DNA of 64,000 bases from Theocolax elegans. Taxonomy: Eukaryota; Arthropoda; Insecta; Hymenoptera; Cerocephalidae. The notes under the pieces were generated by a model. That model was not told the origin of the DNA. It ran no database searches and saw only the letters and a program-made list of their open reading frames with translations. How positions within the stretch are numbered: the stretch's first letter is position 1; each line of letters begins with the position of its first letter. The position numbers and the translations under genes are program-made. Shown piece after piece: positions 51,501-64,000 of this stretch. Location of the stretch: the NCBI GenBank assembly GCA_026168455.1, contig CM047425.1, positions 22,894,648 to 22,958,647 on the forward strand. Direction: 5' to 3'.

Positions 51501-52859
51501 GTAATCTGCATAGAGATAATGTCTTTTTTTTTAGATATTATAATGTACCACATGGTCGTGTACTACAGCAACGTATAGTATATGCACTATAAATATCAAT
51601 GCACGCAGATTTCGCGCACGTAGGAGTAAAGCTTGATAAATATACAATCATCCGGTATTTTCATTGCTTTAGTTATCTCCTATAAACGAGATCATTGATT
51701 TGCATCGATTAATCGGAGTCCATTTAAAATGTAACATTAACGCAAATCGAATGAAAGAGAGAGAAAAAAACACGCAAATCCTGAGTTCATAACTTTAAAA
51801 TGAACTCGTACGCAAAATAAGGTTTAAGTTATAGAGGAACCGAGGCAGTGAGAGTCAAAGGTAGATTAAAGCGAAGCGAGGGAATTCGTTGTTTTTGGAC
51901 ATCGCCGATCGAGCACGGAAGCTACTATACGCGATGGTACTTGCGGGGGTTGAGCGAAGAAAAGCAGATACCGCAAAAGACGTGTTTGCTCACGTGTAAG
52001 CAAAGGCAGACTTGCCTCTCTCTCCCTCTCTCTCTCTCCTTTTCTCGAGGAGGAGGGAAGGAAATATCAAATCAGAGAGTACCATTGGCTGCCGTCGTGA
52101 CTGCTCTGTTTAAATCCAAATAAAAGACTCGAACGCCTTCGGGGTAGGAACTAAACTACCAGCTTTAAAACTCATCGCTTATTATTCGTCTGCAAATTTT
52201 TCAAAATGGAAAATACCCTAAACAGTTGTCTATCTAGATATTTTATAAATATTTAATAGGTACTACGAGTTGTATAATAATTTATATGTATATACAAAAA
52301 TAGTTTGTGCACAAAAAAGTAGAGGTATCAAAGTGGTAGAGGTCAAACAATCTTCGTAACTTGTAGAATTGATGATTTGGAGAAAATCGTCTTATTCGGG
52401 CACTGGTTCGAATAAATATGAATCTAGAATTTCAAACGGGTGAAGGAGAAAACCGAATCCCGATAGCCGCAAGTAACGGGACAAAGGATTCGTTCAATTG
52501 TATATATATATATAGGAATAGGAGGGATGTAGAATCAGACTCCCGCAATATCAAGATAGTATTCGTTTTGCGAAATGCTAAATAAAGACCTAAAACTGGT
52601 TTACGTTTGGCATTTTATTTTAAAAATTGTATGAATAATATTAGATAAATGATTGATTCGTTTATTATATCGCATGGTATTTAACTGCACTGTATAAAAA
52701 TAATAATGAAATAGGTATTTCAATAAATGAACAATGTTTACGCGACCGCTATAAACTTTGACGTAACTAATTCGTCATTGTGTTGGAAAACAATTAAACG
52801 AATTAAACGTGTATATAGAGAATAATTTGGACCGATGTAGAAGAACACGTCCACGGACC

Positions 52860-53390
52860 GATTACCGCATCAAAAGCTTGTATACGAGAAAAAGTCAGGG
52901 AGGTCGTCGAGTCGAGGGAAACTTGTCCTTGTTCCTGGAACACACGTGCGGCTGGAGAATCGAGTTTCCGGTGCAACGAGTTGAATGGGCTAACCGTGCG
53001 GCCTTTAAAGAAACGCAGTCCCTCGTCGAAAGTCCGTCACCTCTGCCAGCACCGATTACTCCGGCAATTTGCCGTGTGTGCCTTCGCGTCGGTGGAGCAC
53101 CCTGCACCACCAGGGAGTGAGAGAGGGAGCGAGAGAGAGAGAGAGAGAGAAAGAGAGCTCAGCGATTCGCGATCGCGCCTTAATTAAGCTTTGAGGATCG
53201 GTTAATTGAGATGCGCGGCGAAGGTAACCGAGACCCGGGAGAAGGGTAAGAGTAGAGAGGATATTCTGACCTCGCGCCCGACGACATCAAAGGATAGCTT
53301 AAAGCGATTCTGTCCTAGCCCGAGGGTTGCGTGTTACGAGCCTCGAGAGAAGAGAGGAGAGAGAAGAGAGACGAGAGAGGGACTAAACCC
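52860..53390. other. CpG-rich island with purine runs
   Basis: GC-rich sequence from 52860 to 53110 is followed by GA runs at 53108-53157 and 53340-53385. The + frame up to 53120 (VESPSPLPAPITPAICRVC near its end) is open but has no acceptor, and the minus strand is open too. Confidence 0.35.
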
Positions 53391-53394
53391 TCTC

Positions 53395-53560
53395 TTTGCC
53401 GCTCTTTCTTTTACCTTTCCCGCCCTCCCTCTCTCCCTCCCTCCTACTTTATGTTTTTCAGGTTTTGTTACTACCTTTTTCCCTCCTCCCATCTGCTCTT
53501 CCATCCGTGCTCCTTTAATCCACTTCCTTTTTTCGTCCTATGGTTTCTACGTTTTTTTTT
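53395..53560. other. Long pyrimidine tract with a strong acceptor-like site
   Basis: More than 100 bases are nearly all C and T (CCCGCCCTCCCTCTCTCCCT and similar). They contain TATGTTTTTCAG at 53450-53461, a good 3' splice-site match. The sequence after it is again pyrimidine-rich and not exon-like. Confidence 0.5.
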
Positions 53561-53999
53561 TCCTTCCTCTTGCACGCATTACAACGCTCTTACGGTGAAT
53601 TTGTTAAAACTGCACCGACACTCTTTGCGCGCCCAGTGATTTATCGCTGCTTTTCTCCGCACGATTCCGACTCCACCGCCAAGTGTTAAATTATTCCCGC
53701 ACTAACCTAAATTTTAATTTAATCGCGACTCTTTGTTGTCGTTCGATCAACAATTATTAATCGCACACTCCTCTTCTACCGAACTTGTAATGTTTTAGCC
53801 TCTTTCTCGTGTTCTTTCTACATCATCCGAAATCCTTTGGCATATTTTTCAACATTTTTCTACGCGGTTCTTATGACCCTTGAACTAACTCCTCTCCTTT
53901 TTTTTTATTTCCTCTTCGTCTCTGCGTCTAGGAGCTACACTTCTTTCTTTCATTCTTTCTTCCTTGATCCCTCTTACGGAAACGTTAGCGTGCTTAAGC

Positions 54000-56900
54000 T
54001 TTCGAGATGACGAGGCGAAAGAATTGTGCTCCGGGATTTGAAAAGCAAAAGAGGAATAGAGAGGCTACGAGCGTACACTGCGTTACATCGTTGACCGAAC
54101 ATTCGAGCCTGGAGATCCGAGTGGGAGCGTGTATACCATCTACTGAATAAGTATAGTCGATATCAAAATTCAACCCTTACCAAATTATTCTACAACCCAC
54201 CTTCAAAGTATAGACCGCGTTCTCAATTCCTCAACGCGAGCACTAAAGAGTAACATATATTTATTTAAGTATACAAACATATTTTTGTCGTCTACTGTTT
54301 TAAATAACGGAGCTAAATTAAAGAGCAGCAATGTACTACTAGTTCGGAATTATAAAATCGATCGTTTAATTCACTAGTTATAATTGGCTACAATGCTTTA
54401 TTGAACGGAATAAAATTATTAAAAATAGTTTAATAAATAATTTGAATACTCGCGAGCGTTATTAATATTTTTTCTTGAGGCGGATTGTACATTCAATTGC
54501 TAGGTTTAAAGGGGTGTTTCCTGTGAGTCACACGCCGCTATACACGCAATGAAGACGAAAGCGAAGTCGAGGGATCGCGCGACTGATTCGTGCACGTGAA
54601 TGCGATATAATCCGGGAGCAACGCGCCGGCAAACGCTATATTACGTTTGTGTATGTGCCTCTATGCGCAAACGTGTGGGTAGATTTTTAGCTGGAAGAGG
54701 GGAAGAGAAATGGAATCTAAGTGCCAACGCGAGTCACTTGTATACCCGAGCTGGAGCGTGTCATTAAAAACGAAGAAACGCCCGGCTAACGAAATAATAT
54801 AATACTCGTAATTGAACGTTTGCTTTTTTATTCGAGCACTCTTTTTCTCTACAGGCAATGCCAAATGTAACGGTAAAAGAGCAGTTTTCGCGTACGTGTA
54901 TTTAATTAAAATTCGTTTAATCGCCAGTGAAAGCTCCTTTTTTCATTTATTTTAATTAATATAACGCACTCGACCATTTTCAAAAGAATAACTTTATTAT
55001 ATTTATAAATGTAAACAGTGTGCGATGACTTTTCAACCCGACCAAATCAGAGATATTATACGTATCATATTTTTATTATTACTAATACTAATAATATTTA
55101 TTAAAATTTGGAAATAATTAACGATTGCTACGAGTCTATGTAGTAATCTAAGAGCACAAGGTGTCGGAGATGTTTTTTGTCTTCATCTTTAAGTGCTACA
55201 CTTCATAAACAATTTTAATTAAAAAACAAATGTACACTGTCGTCAAAAGCATAGATATAAAGTTAATTTAAAATGTATGAAAAACAAAAGTGAGTTCTTA
55301 TCTATAAAATGGTTGAAATCACCATTATATATTGATTATAGCAACACAATCAATACCAATTAATAGACTACTCACAAATTTCAGAAGGTATTAAAACACA
55401 TTTTTTTCATAGTTTTAATTTAAATAATTAAATAATAAATTAAAGATTACACATATAAATACTTAATACAGTTAAAGATAACAAACTATTTGACTGTCAG
55501 AACAACACTTTAATTCAATTTTAATTTAATTCAATATATAAATTAACTAGAATATGAGTGATTAGAATATGTCGGTAATTTAGAATACTGTTAAACCCGC
55601 GAATATTCAAAATTAAAATTTATACAATATTAAAAAAAAATTGTGATTTTAAATAAAAAACTGTTTAATATTTTTATAATTAATTTATTTATTTAATTTT
55701 TCATTAAGTGATAAAGTCGATGTAATAATATTAATATAATTTATTTGTATGCTTTTTTTAAATAAATATTATATATACTCCAATTTTCGTAAGATGACTA
55801 GCGGAAAAAGTGAACAAATGAGAAGCTCGCAGTAATATTTTCTACTACAAATCAACGATAATTCAGACTCGTCTGTCATCTTGGCAAAGCCCAACTAGCG
55901 TCCATGCATAGTGCGCATCCATCGCCGAGCTCGGCGCTTTATCTTTTTCTTCCGAACGACTCGGTGGCAACAATTTTACCGGCACACACGCGCGCACTCG
56001 TGCAGGTGAATAGACTCTCCTTCGTTGCGAGGCTGAGCAAGCCATTTTTTATTACTCCTAATGGGACGAGGACGCTGACACCTTTACTTCCCCCGCAATT
56101 TCACCTGGACTCGTAACACCTTAGTCGCTTTTTCACCTACTATTTTTTTTATCTCGGCTCCACGATACGCTCGCTCTAGACGAGTTTATGAATATTTTAT
56201 AATTTTGATGTACGAGGACCTGCACCTATACGTGCGTGTATATATACACCCACACATTCGGAGGCGTGCGAAAGTCGTTTCTTCTCCTGAACTTGGAATA
56301 CGAGACAGTTTTCTACGCTGCCTTTAGGCGGTGATCGTTGCCCGAAAAGCTTGAAAAACTTTTTCGGAGGGCCTTTTTACCTTTGCTCTCGTTTTACAGA
56401 AAAAAAAACTTTCCCTTTCTTAGGTGGGAAGTTACTGTTACCGTGCAGCCTTTAATGGTGCAACTTTTGACGTTCTTTTTTTGTTTCATATACACTAAAT
56501 TTTTCAAGAAAATTGAATGCGAGTTTACGTAAGTTTTCTTATTAACTTAAACTTTAAATACAAATTTAATTTTACAAGTTTGCCTAGAACATTGTGAAGT
56601 AGATTATTAATACACCATAATATTATTTGATACCGTAAATTGAATACTAAATTTACGATTTTCGTTTGCAGTTGAAACGCGATAGGTACGTTAATTTAAT
56701 TTATTTTATTAAAATTGTGTGAATTGAATTTACAATTTAACGCAATAACTATAATGTCTTCCGAAGTAATAAACTTAGCTTCGGAAATTCAATATCGACG
56801 AGAGATTGAATATTTTACTAGATATTTAATAATAGAGTATAATAAATTGCATTTATTAAGTAACCGAGAATATATAATAATTGCGAAAGTTTAAAGTGAA

Positions 56901-57040
56901 AAATATAGAGGGTCGGTAGTATATAGTGACGTCACCTTTTCCAAAATGTAAAAGTTGTGCAACGTATCCCTCTATTCGTAGCCATTAAGATATATCCCAT
57001 TTTTCTTTCCTCGGGATTCGTATTATTTATTTTTGTTGTT
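54000..57040. other. AT-rich stretch with small GC-rich patches
   Basis: GC-richer patches lie at 54500-54760 and 55860-56340, without assignable exons. At 54841-54878 a strong acceptor (CTTTTTCTCTACAG) is followed 18 bases later by GTAAAA, a possible microexon listed among the findings. Confidence 0.4.
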
Positions 57041-57049
57041 CGTTTTCTG

Positions 57050-57540
57050 GCGGGTGTCCTCTCCGGGTTCTCTCATTATACCTATACACGCCGTTTTCTG
57101 CATAGAGGGAGAGAGCTGCGCAATTCTTTGTGCCCGAGTGTAGGGGGTTGTTGTGTCCCTGCGGTTAAGTGGCGAAATGCGGGGCTGACTCGAGCGTGTA
57201 CCCTTGCTTTTTACACTCCCCTTTCTCGTCCCGGCCTATTTTTCTCTTCTGCTCAACTTCCGACGGCCCTTTTCTCTTTTACAGTTCACGGTGGAGCGTA
57301 TTCGGTGACTCGAGCCAAGAAGCCCGAACTACTCCCAGTGCACGTAGAGGAGAACGCTCGGCGTCCTCGTCCAGTTCAGTTAGTTGCTTCGAGGGAGAGC
57401 TTCCGAGAATTTAACGGCAAGAGTGAACCACCAGCTGCAACCTTTCCGCGAGCTCCTCCGTGTATATACACGAACGAACGTTCGTTACGAATTCCAGGCT
57501 AGAACGCTCCTGGAACTAGAAATTATGATCCCGGTGAAAT
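57050..57540 (+). promoter_or_regulatory. CpG-rich island with initiator-like site
   Basis: A GC-rich block with TTCAGTTAGTTG at 57375-57386, which contains the arthropod initiator consensus TCAGT. A strong acceptor (CTCGTTTTATCAG) follows at 57603. This could be a TATA-less promoter and first exon. The long + frame across the block (to 57502) has no recognisable domain, and its start region is AT-rich. Confidence 0.3.
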
Positions 57541-57699
57541 TAAAAGCCTGTAGTTTACTTTGTTTACTGTTATTTCCCTATTATTGCCTTCTCGTTTTAT
57601 CAGGTTCCTCTAATAAATTCTACCGTTTATATCGCTTTGTATTAGTTACCTACGTATATAAATGTGCAATTGCGACTATTCGAAACTCTCTCTCTATAT

Positions 57700-58350
57700 A
57701 TATATATACAGAAGCAAAATGAATACAGTGCACGTAATTTTGTGCTAAATTGCTACAGACCAATCGGAGAATCGACTGATTTTTTGAAAAGTATATTTTA
57801 AACATAATTGTGTTTAACTCGTTTATTAAATTATATATGTGATTGCTCTACGGTTATGTATTATATGTTCTATCATTCCATATTATTACTACGGCAAAGT
57901 AAATGTTACAAAGGCAATGTGTTATCGTTGGGAAAATGTATTTTACTGTTATAATAATACAACATTTAATCAGTCAAATTTATGCTAGCACGATATTAAA
58001 TAAATAATAAATATTGATAAATAATTAATTAAAATATATTTTTCTCAATATAAGCGAATACTACAGTTTGAAGAATATCTTCACAATATGTTGTACATTA
58101 TACATTACATAAAATAATGTAATTGAAATTTTTAATTAAAATTATGGTTGAACAATATACTACTTGAAGTAATATTTATATTGTGTCTATATTCGAATTT
58201 AAATAAATTTCTTTGTATATATATTATTTGAATACATACATTTACAATTTGTTATTTGATTGAATATAAGTCAGAGTACTTTATTTGAGAAGATATATAA
58301 CGATTCGTACGTTATAATCAATTTTTTTAAGAAAAAAGTCTGTAGGATTT
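57700..58350. other. AT-rich stretch, nothing recognised
   Basis: Very AT-rich sequence. No frames of note, no repeats longer than a few units and no splice-bounded blocks. Confidence 0.6.
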
Positions 58351-58359
58351 TTAATTGAC

Positions 58360-59250
58360 CCCTTAATGGTAAAATTCGTGTGTTACGTACTCTTGAGCGA
58401 GAAATCGCAAGTAAAAAATGTCCCGAAGAACGAATCGTTTAAAAAGTAGGTAAACAATTTGAGAGAGGGCTGTTAAGTGGGTTGGCGGCGGTGCAAGTAA
58501 CAAGCAAACTAAAGGAAAAAAGAAAGGCAGAAAAGAAGAATAGCGGTAGAAGCTGAGAGAGGAACGGAGAGCGAAGCGCAAAGGCTCGAAGAATGTATAT
58601 TTTCGAAAGGTGATGGCACTCGAGAGTTTCTATGCATCGCGCGCCCGTTTAAAGTCGTCCTGCGCAGGTTTTCGTCGAGATTCTCCGAGGATGCAGTCCA
58701 GAGGAAGGGAAAAGGCTCGATAGATTGAGTTTCAAGTTGTTCGCCAACAAACTCGGGCTTTCGTCCTCGCGTTCACGTACGAAACACACTCGTAAGACAC
58801 GAAAGAGCCAGCCGAGCAACGGGTCACCGGGCAAACGGGGATTCCTCGCCCCTTAGGGAATTCCTTTTTCCTCGGTCCTTTTTTTCCCCTCATCTTCGCT
58901 CGCGCTTCCTCCTGCTCTTTTTAAAGGTCTCTCGCTCTCGAAATCAATCTCGTATGAATCGCGATTGCCCGTCCTCGGTACGCTCCTGGACTACCGGAGG
59001 TATATCGCGAGATTAAAGCCCTGCTTCTCGCGTCTTGCTTGTTTTTCGGGTCTTCGATTGAAAACGATAAAACCGGACGAGCTATACGGAGAAACCTTGG
59101 AAAATGAAATATTGTATTCTCCTCTCTCTTTCTCTCTTTCTCTCTCTCTCTCTCGCGATGCCAACGTTTCGTTCGGGTGTCTTTTTCTTTTTTTTTTTTC
59201 TTATTGTTATCACTCGTTTCGTTATTGGAAATCTTTGCGTTAGTCAATTT
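58360..59250. other. GC-richer patch with a (CT)n tract
   Basis: CpG-rich sequence at 58540-59000 is followed by CT dinucleotides at about 59116-59155 and a run of T. Frames are open on both strands around the CT tract because of its simple sequence. No exon is assigned. Confidence 0.4.
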
Positions 59251-59259
59251 ATAATGCTA

Positions 59260-60543
59260 ATACTGTGCTTTAGATCCTTTGGTCTCTACGTCTTCCAAAT
59301 TTAAATAGCCGACTCTGTTTCATCAAACGTCATTTCCATTTTTAACGAATCGATTATTAAGAATATAGTTAGCATTGATTCGACAAAGTTTTAACTATTT
59401 AATTTATATAAACCGGAATTTTCAATGTTCCTTGAAACGTAATGTGACAGTAATTTCGTTATAATAAATATTATACTTTCATTTTCTTTCGTCATTCTAC
59501 AATATAGACATTGAACGAAGTGTGGCTAGACGAAAAAATGATCAACTATTGATTAACCGTAAATTTATCCCATATCGTTTAACGTAATTTTACAGAACAA
59601 TCGATTATATATATTTATCAATACATATTCTCAATCGCGTATCGAAAATGCGCTTGAGAATTCCGCAACAAACGCATCTGTGCTTCCTTAATTTATTCAA
59701 AGTTTCTTTTAATACGTAATCAAACGAGTACCCAGGTTTGAAGCAGAATCTATTCAGCGTTTTAGCATCACTCAAGTTGAACGCAGGGTGAAATTGGTAT
59801 ACGATAAACACGAGGAAAGTGAAAGGGAGATTGTATATTTTGGACACGCGACACTGTTTATCTTTCCCAGCTAATACCCCCCGGAGAATTGTTTGAAACG
59901 AACGAGATGGTTTTTTCTTTTACAAAAACCAAGCTGTGATACCCGCAGTACCATCACCCCTTTTTTTATTGTGACAATGTTACCATGCATTTACTTCTGT
60001 TTTGTAGTTGGATAAGGCCTTGGATGATCTATGTGTGAGAAGTGTCGTTTTTGGCTTGCACGCTAGACATTACATATATTACAGATGTCGGTGTAATGGC
60101 CGTATGAACAGAAGGCAGGATTAATACAGTGAATTTGTTCGATATGATGTAAATAATTTATAAATACGATAAGTGTTTAATATGATTTACTATTACTATT
60201 ACACTCAAATTAAACGGTTGACTATTTATTTTTTTATTACATGTGTCTGTAGAATTTATTTTGTGATTCATTTCTTACAAATTATAGTAGTTTATTTTCA
60301 AAGAAACAATAACTGTTAGTCTAAAAGTTTACAATTTGTTGTTCAATAAGAATATTAAATTTTTTTGAGTTTAAAAATTTAATCGTTATTTCCGAAACAT
60401 AACTATATAATTAATGCAATGAATATACAATGAAAAAATAGGCTTGACCTGGACTCAAACTATAGATACAATGTTTTCATTTTACAGTTAAACAATAGTT
60501 ATTCTTAAATAATTATTATAGTTTTTGAAATGTGCATATCAAA
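59260..60543. other. AT-rich stretch before the tandem duplication
   Basis: No exon is supported. A moderately GC-rich patch lies at 59860-60120 without recognisable motifs. Confidence 0.5.
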
Positions 60544-62015
60544 ATTTTCTATAATATTCAAATCGGAACTGATAGGTCTTGCATGAACGGTCGTTGAAAA
60601 GATCATTTGCATTTAGATTTCCTAAGAAAGGTGAAACTAAATAGACATGAAATTAAAAGAAAGAAGAGTATTTGACGGTGCAGATGTAAACACAGGCGAG
60701 AAGCGAGTATCGATCCCGTTAGCTCAACAGAAGCGTCTCGGTATCGTCCAGTCACGCGCACGTGTCCTCGATGTATCGAAAAAAGCTTCCGGGAGCGATT
60801 CGTTTCGCGGTGTATACATCGCCGCTACTTAGCGCACATTACGTACGTGAGTCTCCGACCCCCCACCCGACCCTCCACGGGTTTAGGTACTGAGTGTATT
60901 TGTCCGGGACCTACATTAAGTGTATTTGCGCAGCGTGCTCCTCTTTGTTCGCTCGCTCGCTTGCGCAGAGTCGTTATATAGCAGAGAATCGAACGGCCGC
61001 GTGTCCACGAAAATAAGGGGAGAAGGAGCTAAACGCAAAGAGCGCAAAAAGGCATTGGGTAATTAGAAGTCACCGATCTATTGGCTTAACTTGTGCCGCG
61101 TCGCCGCCGTCGCCGCCGCCGGCGACGAAAAACAGGGGCGCGCGGATCCAGCCGCTCGCAAATAATGTCGGTACTGCATTTTATTTTATTTTATTTTATT
61201 TCTTTTTTTCTCTTCTTTTCTTTTATTTCTTTTCCTATGAATTAATTGCTACGTTTAAGAATTGTACGCGACAAACTGATGTAATTATTTACGGCGAATT
61301 CGTATACATTTGTTTTTACGACAAACCTATTTTATTCTTAATCCAGGGTAGTTTAATTAGTTCAGGTTTGAATTTCATGATATACAATCGATTGATTATG
61401 AAAAATCGTTCTCCTAATTAATTAAAGAATTAGTTTGCTATACTAAGTATTGTTACTTTTTCTTTGCCTATTCAGCGAAGTCATGTCACAGGAATTTTTG
61501 GGAAATTATAAATATCTTTTTTTACGAGAGGATTTACTAAAAATCGTTGTCTGTTAATTTTTGCCCCGCATGCGGGGTAAATATTAACATCTCATTTTTT
61601 ATTGTAAAGACTTAGTTTCATAATAAATGTACACATTTAACAAATGTAAACAAAAAATATATTTTTTACTGAATATACGAATAACAAGTGATATACAAAT
61701 AAAAAAATTGTTAACAATTATTTCTTTAACACAAAAATAACGCAGGTCTTCGTCTTACAAATTAATTAAAGCTAATAAACATTTGCACTATTAAATAATA
61801 CATGTATAAACACAAAAATTATAGCAAAGTTCAAATTAATAAAATTAAATATAAATTAATTAGTATTAACAGTGTTAATACTTGCCCCGAAAATTTGTAT
61901 AATTACAAATGTAAGTTACATATTATTATTAGTAGTATTAAAATTTCAGTATTTCATTAATATAAATTTCAATTCGTAATGTTTTATTTTGTATATTGAA
62001 AGTTATAGAAATAAC
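60544..62015. repeat. Tandem duplication, unit 1 (1472 bp)
   Basis: The unit starts ATTTTCTATAATATTC and ends TTATAGAAATAAC, then starts again at 62016. It contains a CpG-rich block (about 60690-61150, including GCCGCCGTCGCCGCCGCC), a (TTTTA)n run near 61180, and the palindrome CCCCGCATGCGGGG at about 61563-61576. Against unit 2 it keeps a 117-bp segment (61398-61514) that unit 2 lacks. A 61-codon ATG frame at 60647 is frame-shifted in unit 2 by a single-base homopolymer difference. That argues against its being a constrained coding region. Confidence 0.95.
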
Positions 62016-63490
62016 ATTTTCTATAATATTCAAATCGGAACTGATAGGTCTTGCATGAACGGTCGTTGAAAAGATCATTTGCATTTAGATTTCCTAAGAA
62101 AGGTGAAACTAAATAGACATGAAATTAAAAGAAAGAAGAGTATTTGACGGTGCAGATGTAAACACAGGCGAGAAGCGAGTATCGATCCCGTTAGCTCAAC
62201 AGAAGCGTCTCGGTATCGTCCAGTCACGCGCACGTGTCCTCGATGTATCGAAAAAAAGCTTCCGGGAGCGATTCGTTTCGCGGTGTATACATCGCCGCTA
62301 CTTAGCGCACATTACGTACGTGAGTCTCCGACCCCCCCACCCGACCCTCCACGGGTTTAGGTACTGAGTGTATTGTCCGGGACCTACATTAAGTGTATTT
62401 GCGCAGCGTGCTCCTCTTTGTTCGCTCGCTCGCTTGCGCAGAGTCGTTATATAGCAGAGAATCGAACGGCCGCGTGTCCACGAAAATAAGGGGAGAAGGA
62501 GCTAAACGCAAAGGAGCGCAAAAAGGCATTGGGTAATTAGAAGTCACCGATCTATTGGCTTAACTGTGCCGCGTCGCCGCCGTCGCCGCCGCCGGCGACG
62601 AAAAACAGGGGCGCGCGGATCCAGCCGCTCGCAAATAATGTCGGTACTGCATTTTATTTTATTTTATTTTATTTCTTTTTTTCTCTTCTTTTCTTTTATT
62701 TCTTTTCCTATGAATTAATTGCTACGTTTAAGAATTGTACGCGACAAACTGATGTAATTATTTACGGCGAATTCGTATACATTTGTTTTTACGACAAACC
62801 TATTTTATTCTTAATCCAGGGTAGTTTAATTAGTTCAGGTTTGAATTTCATGATATACAATCGATTGATTTCTTTTTTTACGAGAGGATTTACTAAAAAT
62901 CGTTGTCTGTTAATTTTTGCCCCGCATGCGGGGTAAATATTAACATCTCATTTTTTATTGTAAAGACTTAGTTTCATAATAAATGTACACATTTAACAAA
63001 TGTAAACAAAAAATATATTTTTTACTGAATATACGAATAACAAGTGATATACAAATAAAAAAATTGTTAACAATTATTTCTTTAACACAAAAATAACGCA
63101 GGTCTTCGTCTTACAAATTAATTAAAGCTAATAAACATTTGCACTATTAAATAATACATGTATAAACACAAAAATTATAGCAAAGTTCAAATTAATAAAA
63201 TTAAATATAAATTAATTAGTATTAACAGTGTTAATACTTGCCCCGAAAATTTGTTAATATTTACCCCGACAAATTTTTTTTTTAAATCGTTAAAAAAAAT
63301 AAAAATAAATAAAAAAAATAAAAAAAATGTGCGATTAAATAGCTTATTTCAAGTAGAATGGGGTATGGTATAATTACAAATGTAAGTTTACATATTATTA
63401 TTATTAGTAGTATTAAAATTTCAGTATTTCATTAATATAAATTTCAATTCGTAATGTTTTATTTTGTATATTGAAAGTTATAGAAATAAC
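62016..63490. repeat. Tandem duplication, unit 2 (1475 bp)
   Basis: A direct repeat of 60544-62015. Unit 2 carries a 115-bp segment (63254-63368) absent from unit 1. That segment opens with TTAATATTTACCCC, the reverse complement of GGGGTAAATATTAA after the GCATGC palindrome, so unit 2 preserves both arms of a small inverted-repeat element. Apart from these two segments the units differ by single-base and short indels, mostly in homopolymers. By eye I find no clear substitution. Confidence 0.95.
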
Positions 63491-64000
63491 GTTAATTATT
63501 TAAATACGGAATACATTGTACAAAAGTTTGAAATACTTAAACGCATATTGATAATTGTATAAATACTATATTAAATACATAAATACCGTTTACAATAGAA
63601 AATTAAACGCCAAAGCAATATTATCGATTTTGAATGTAAAATTTAAAAATCCGTTCTAAAATTGGAAATGGTAACAAGATCATTACACTTTTATGAAGAT
63701 GTATATATCATTGTACAGCGGAATATGTGTGTATTGAAAAATTATTTCGACTGTACTTGAGAGAGTCTCTGCATTATCAAATTCACGAATCGTTGAATAA
63801 CCCAATAGTAAGAAAAGCGAAAAGTTAGGAAAAACGGTGAGTTTACAAAATGTATAATCATAAAAATCCCGTGAAGTTGGATAAAAAGAGCATATATAGA
63901 GGTTAAATTATTCAGTAAGGGACAAAAGCAAAGCTGAGATAAAGTTGGCGCGACGGACTCGCTTGGGAATTGCTGGGGGAAGCCACGAGGCTCGCCGGAA
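63491..64000. other. AT-rich tail of the window
   Basis: No gene is recognised. The last 60 bases turn GC-rich (GTTGGCGCGACGGACTCGCT onward), so another CpG-rich island may begin here and continue beyond the window. Confidence 0.5.

Larger units (their letters stand above)
46600..52800. other. AT-rich stretch with CpG-rich islands
   Basis: A CpG-rich block at 47460-48010 contains a GA run and ten G at 47681-47690, with frames open on both strands. Smaller GC-richer patches lie at 49250-49440, 49910-50160 and 51840-52100. No exon with both splice sites and protein-like composition is identified. Confidence 0.4.

Noticed and set aside
56957..57502. 181-codon + frame, the longest in the window
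   Set aside because: It begins at a non-ATG codon, shows no domain, and competes with another open + frame. More likely a CpG-rich promoter or leader region.
60647..62367. Matching ATG frames beginning MKLKERRVFDGADVNTG in both duplicated units
   Set aside because: A single-base homopolymer difference changes the reading frame and C-terminus between the copies, and nothing else supports translation.

Overview
The window looks like nuclear DNA of an insect, most plausibly a hymenopteran such as an ant. It is roughly two-thirds A+T, broken by short CpG-rich islands with no sign of CpG depletion. It has dense (GA)n, (TG)n and (TA)n microsatellites, GT-AG introns, a metazoan-type initiator tRNA, a tRNA-derived SINE and several TTAA-flanked foldback elements. 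The order-level guess is inference; 'insect' is safer. There is no prokaryotic-style gene organisation, and most open frames are chance frames in AT-rich or simple-repeat DNA.

Only one protein gene can be read end to end. It lies on the + strand at about 42587-45309: TATA box, a short non-coding exon, an exon encoding a signal peptide, an exon encoding a mature chain rich in Gly, Lys, Asp and Cys, and a poly(A) signal. The predicted product is a 125-residue secreted protein with ten mature cysteines and an internal 27-bp tandem repeat. Both introns are largely filled by foldback elements, one of them nested inside another. This is the best candidate for something undescribed.

Other supported items are an initiator tRNA-Met (18407-18478, + strand) with a Pol III terminator, and a well-bounded internal exon of an unknown, probably extracellular, minus-strand gene (5224-5320). 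Weaker exon candidates lie at 18711-18767, 18864-19080 (minus), 37453-37691 and 46118-46486. The rest reads as intergenic or long-intron DNA. Two sites resembling recursive-splice points (33452/33453 on +, 48539/48538 on -) would fit long introns.

Layout: 1-1551 repeats (a decayed foldback, a 17-bp tandem repeat, and a TTAA foldback carrying a SINE); 5224-5320 minus-strand exon; 5976-6731 TTAA foldback; 9371-18400 AT-rich with CpG-rich islands; 18407-20300 tRNA and candidate exons; 20587-20978 TTAA foldback; 21693-42580 AT-rich with islands and microsatellites; 42587-45309 the secreted-protein gene; 46118-46580 candidate terminal exon; 46600-60500 AT-rich with islands; 60544-63490 a tandem duplication of a ~1.47-kb unit whose copies differ almost only by indels, so it is either very recent or an assembly artefact.
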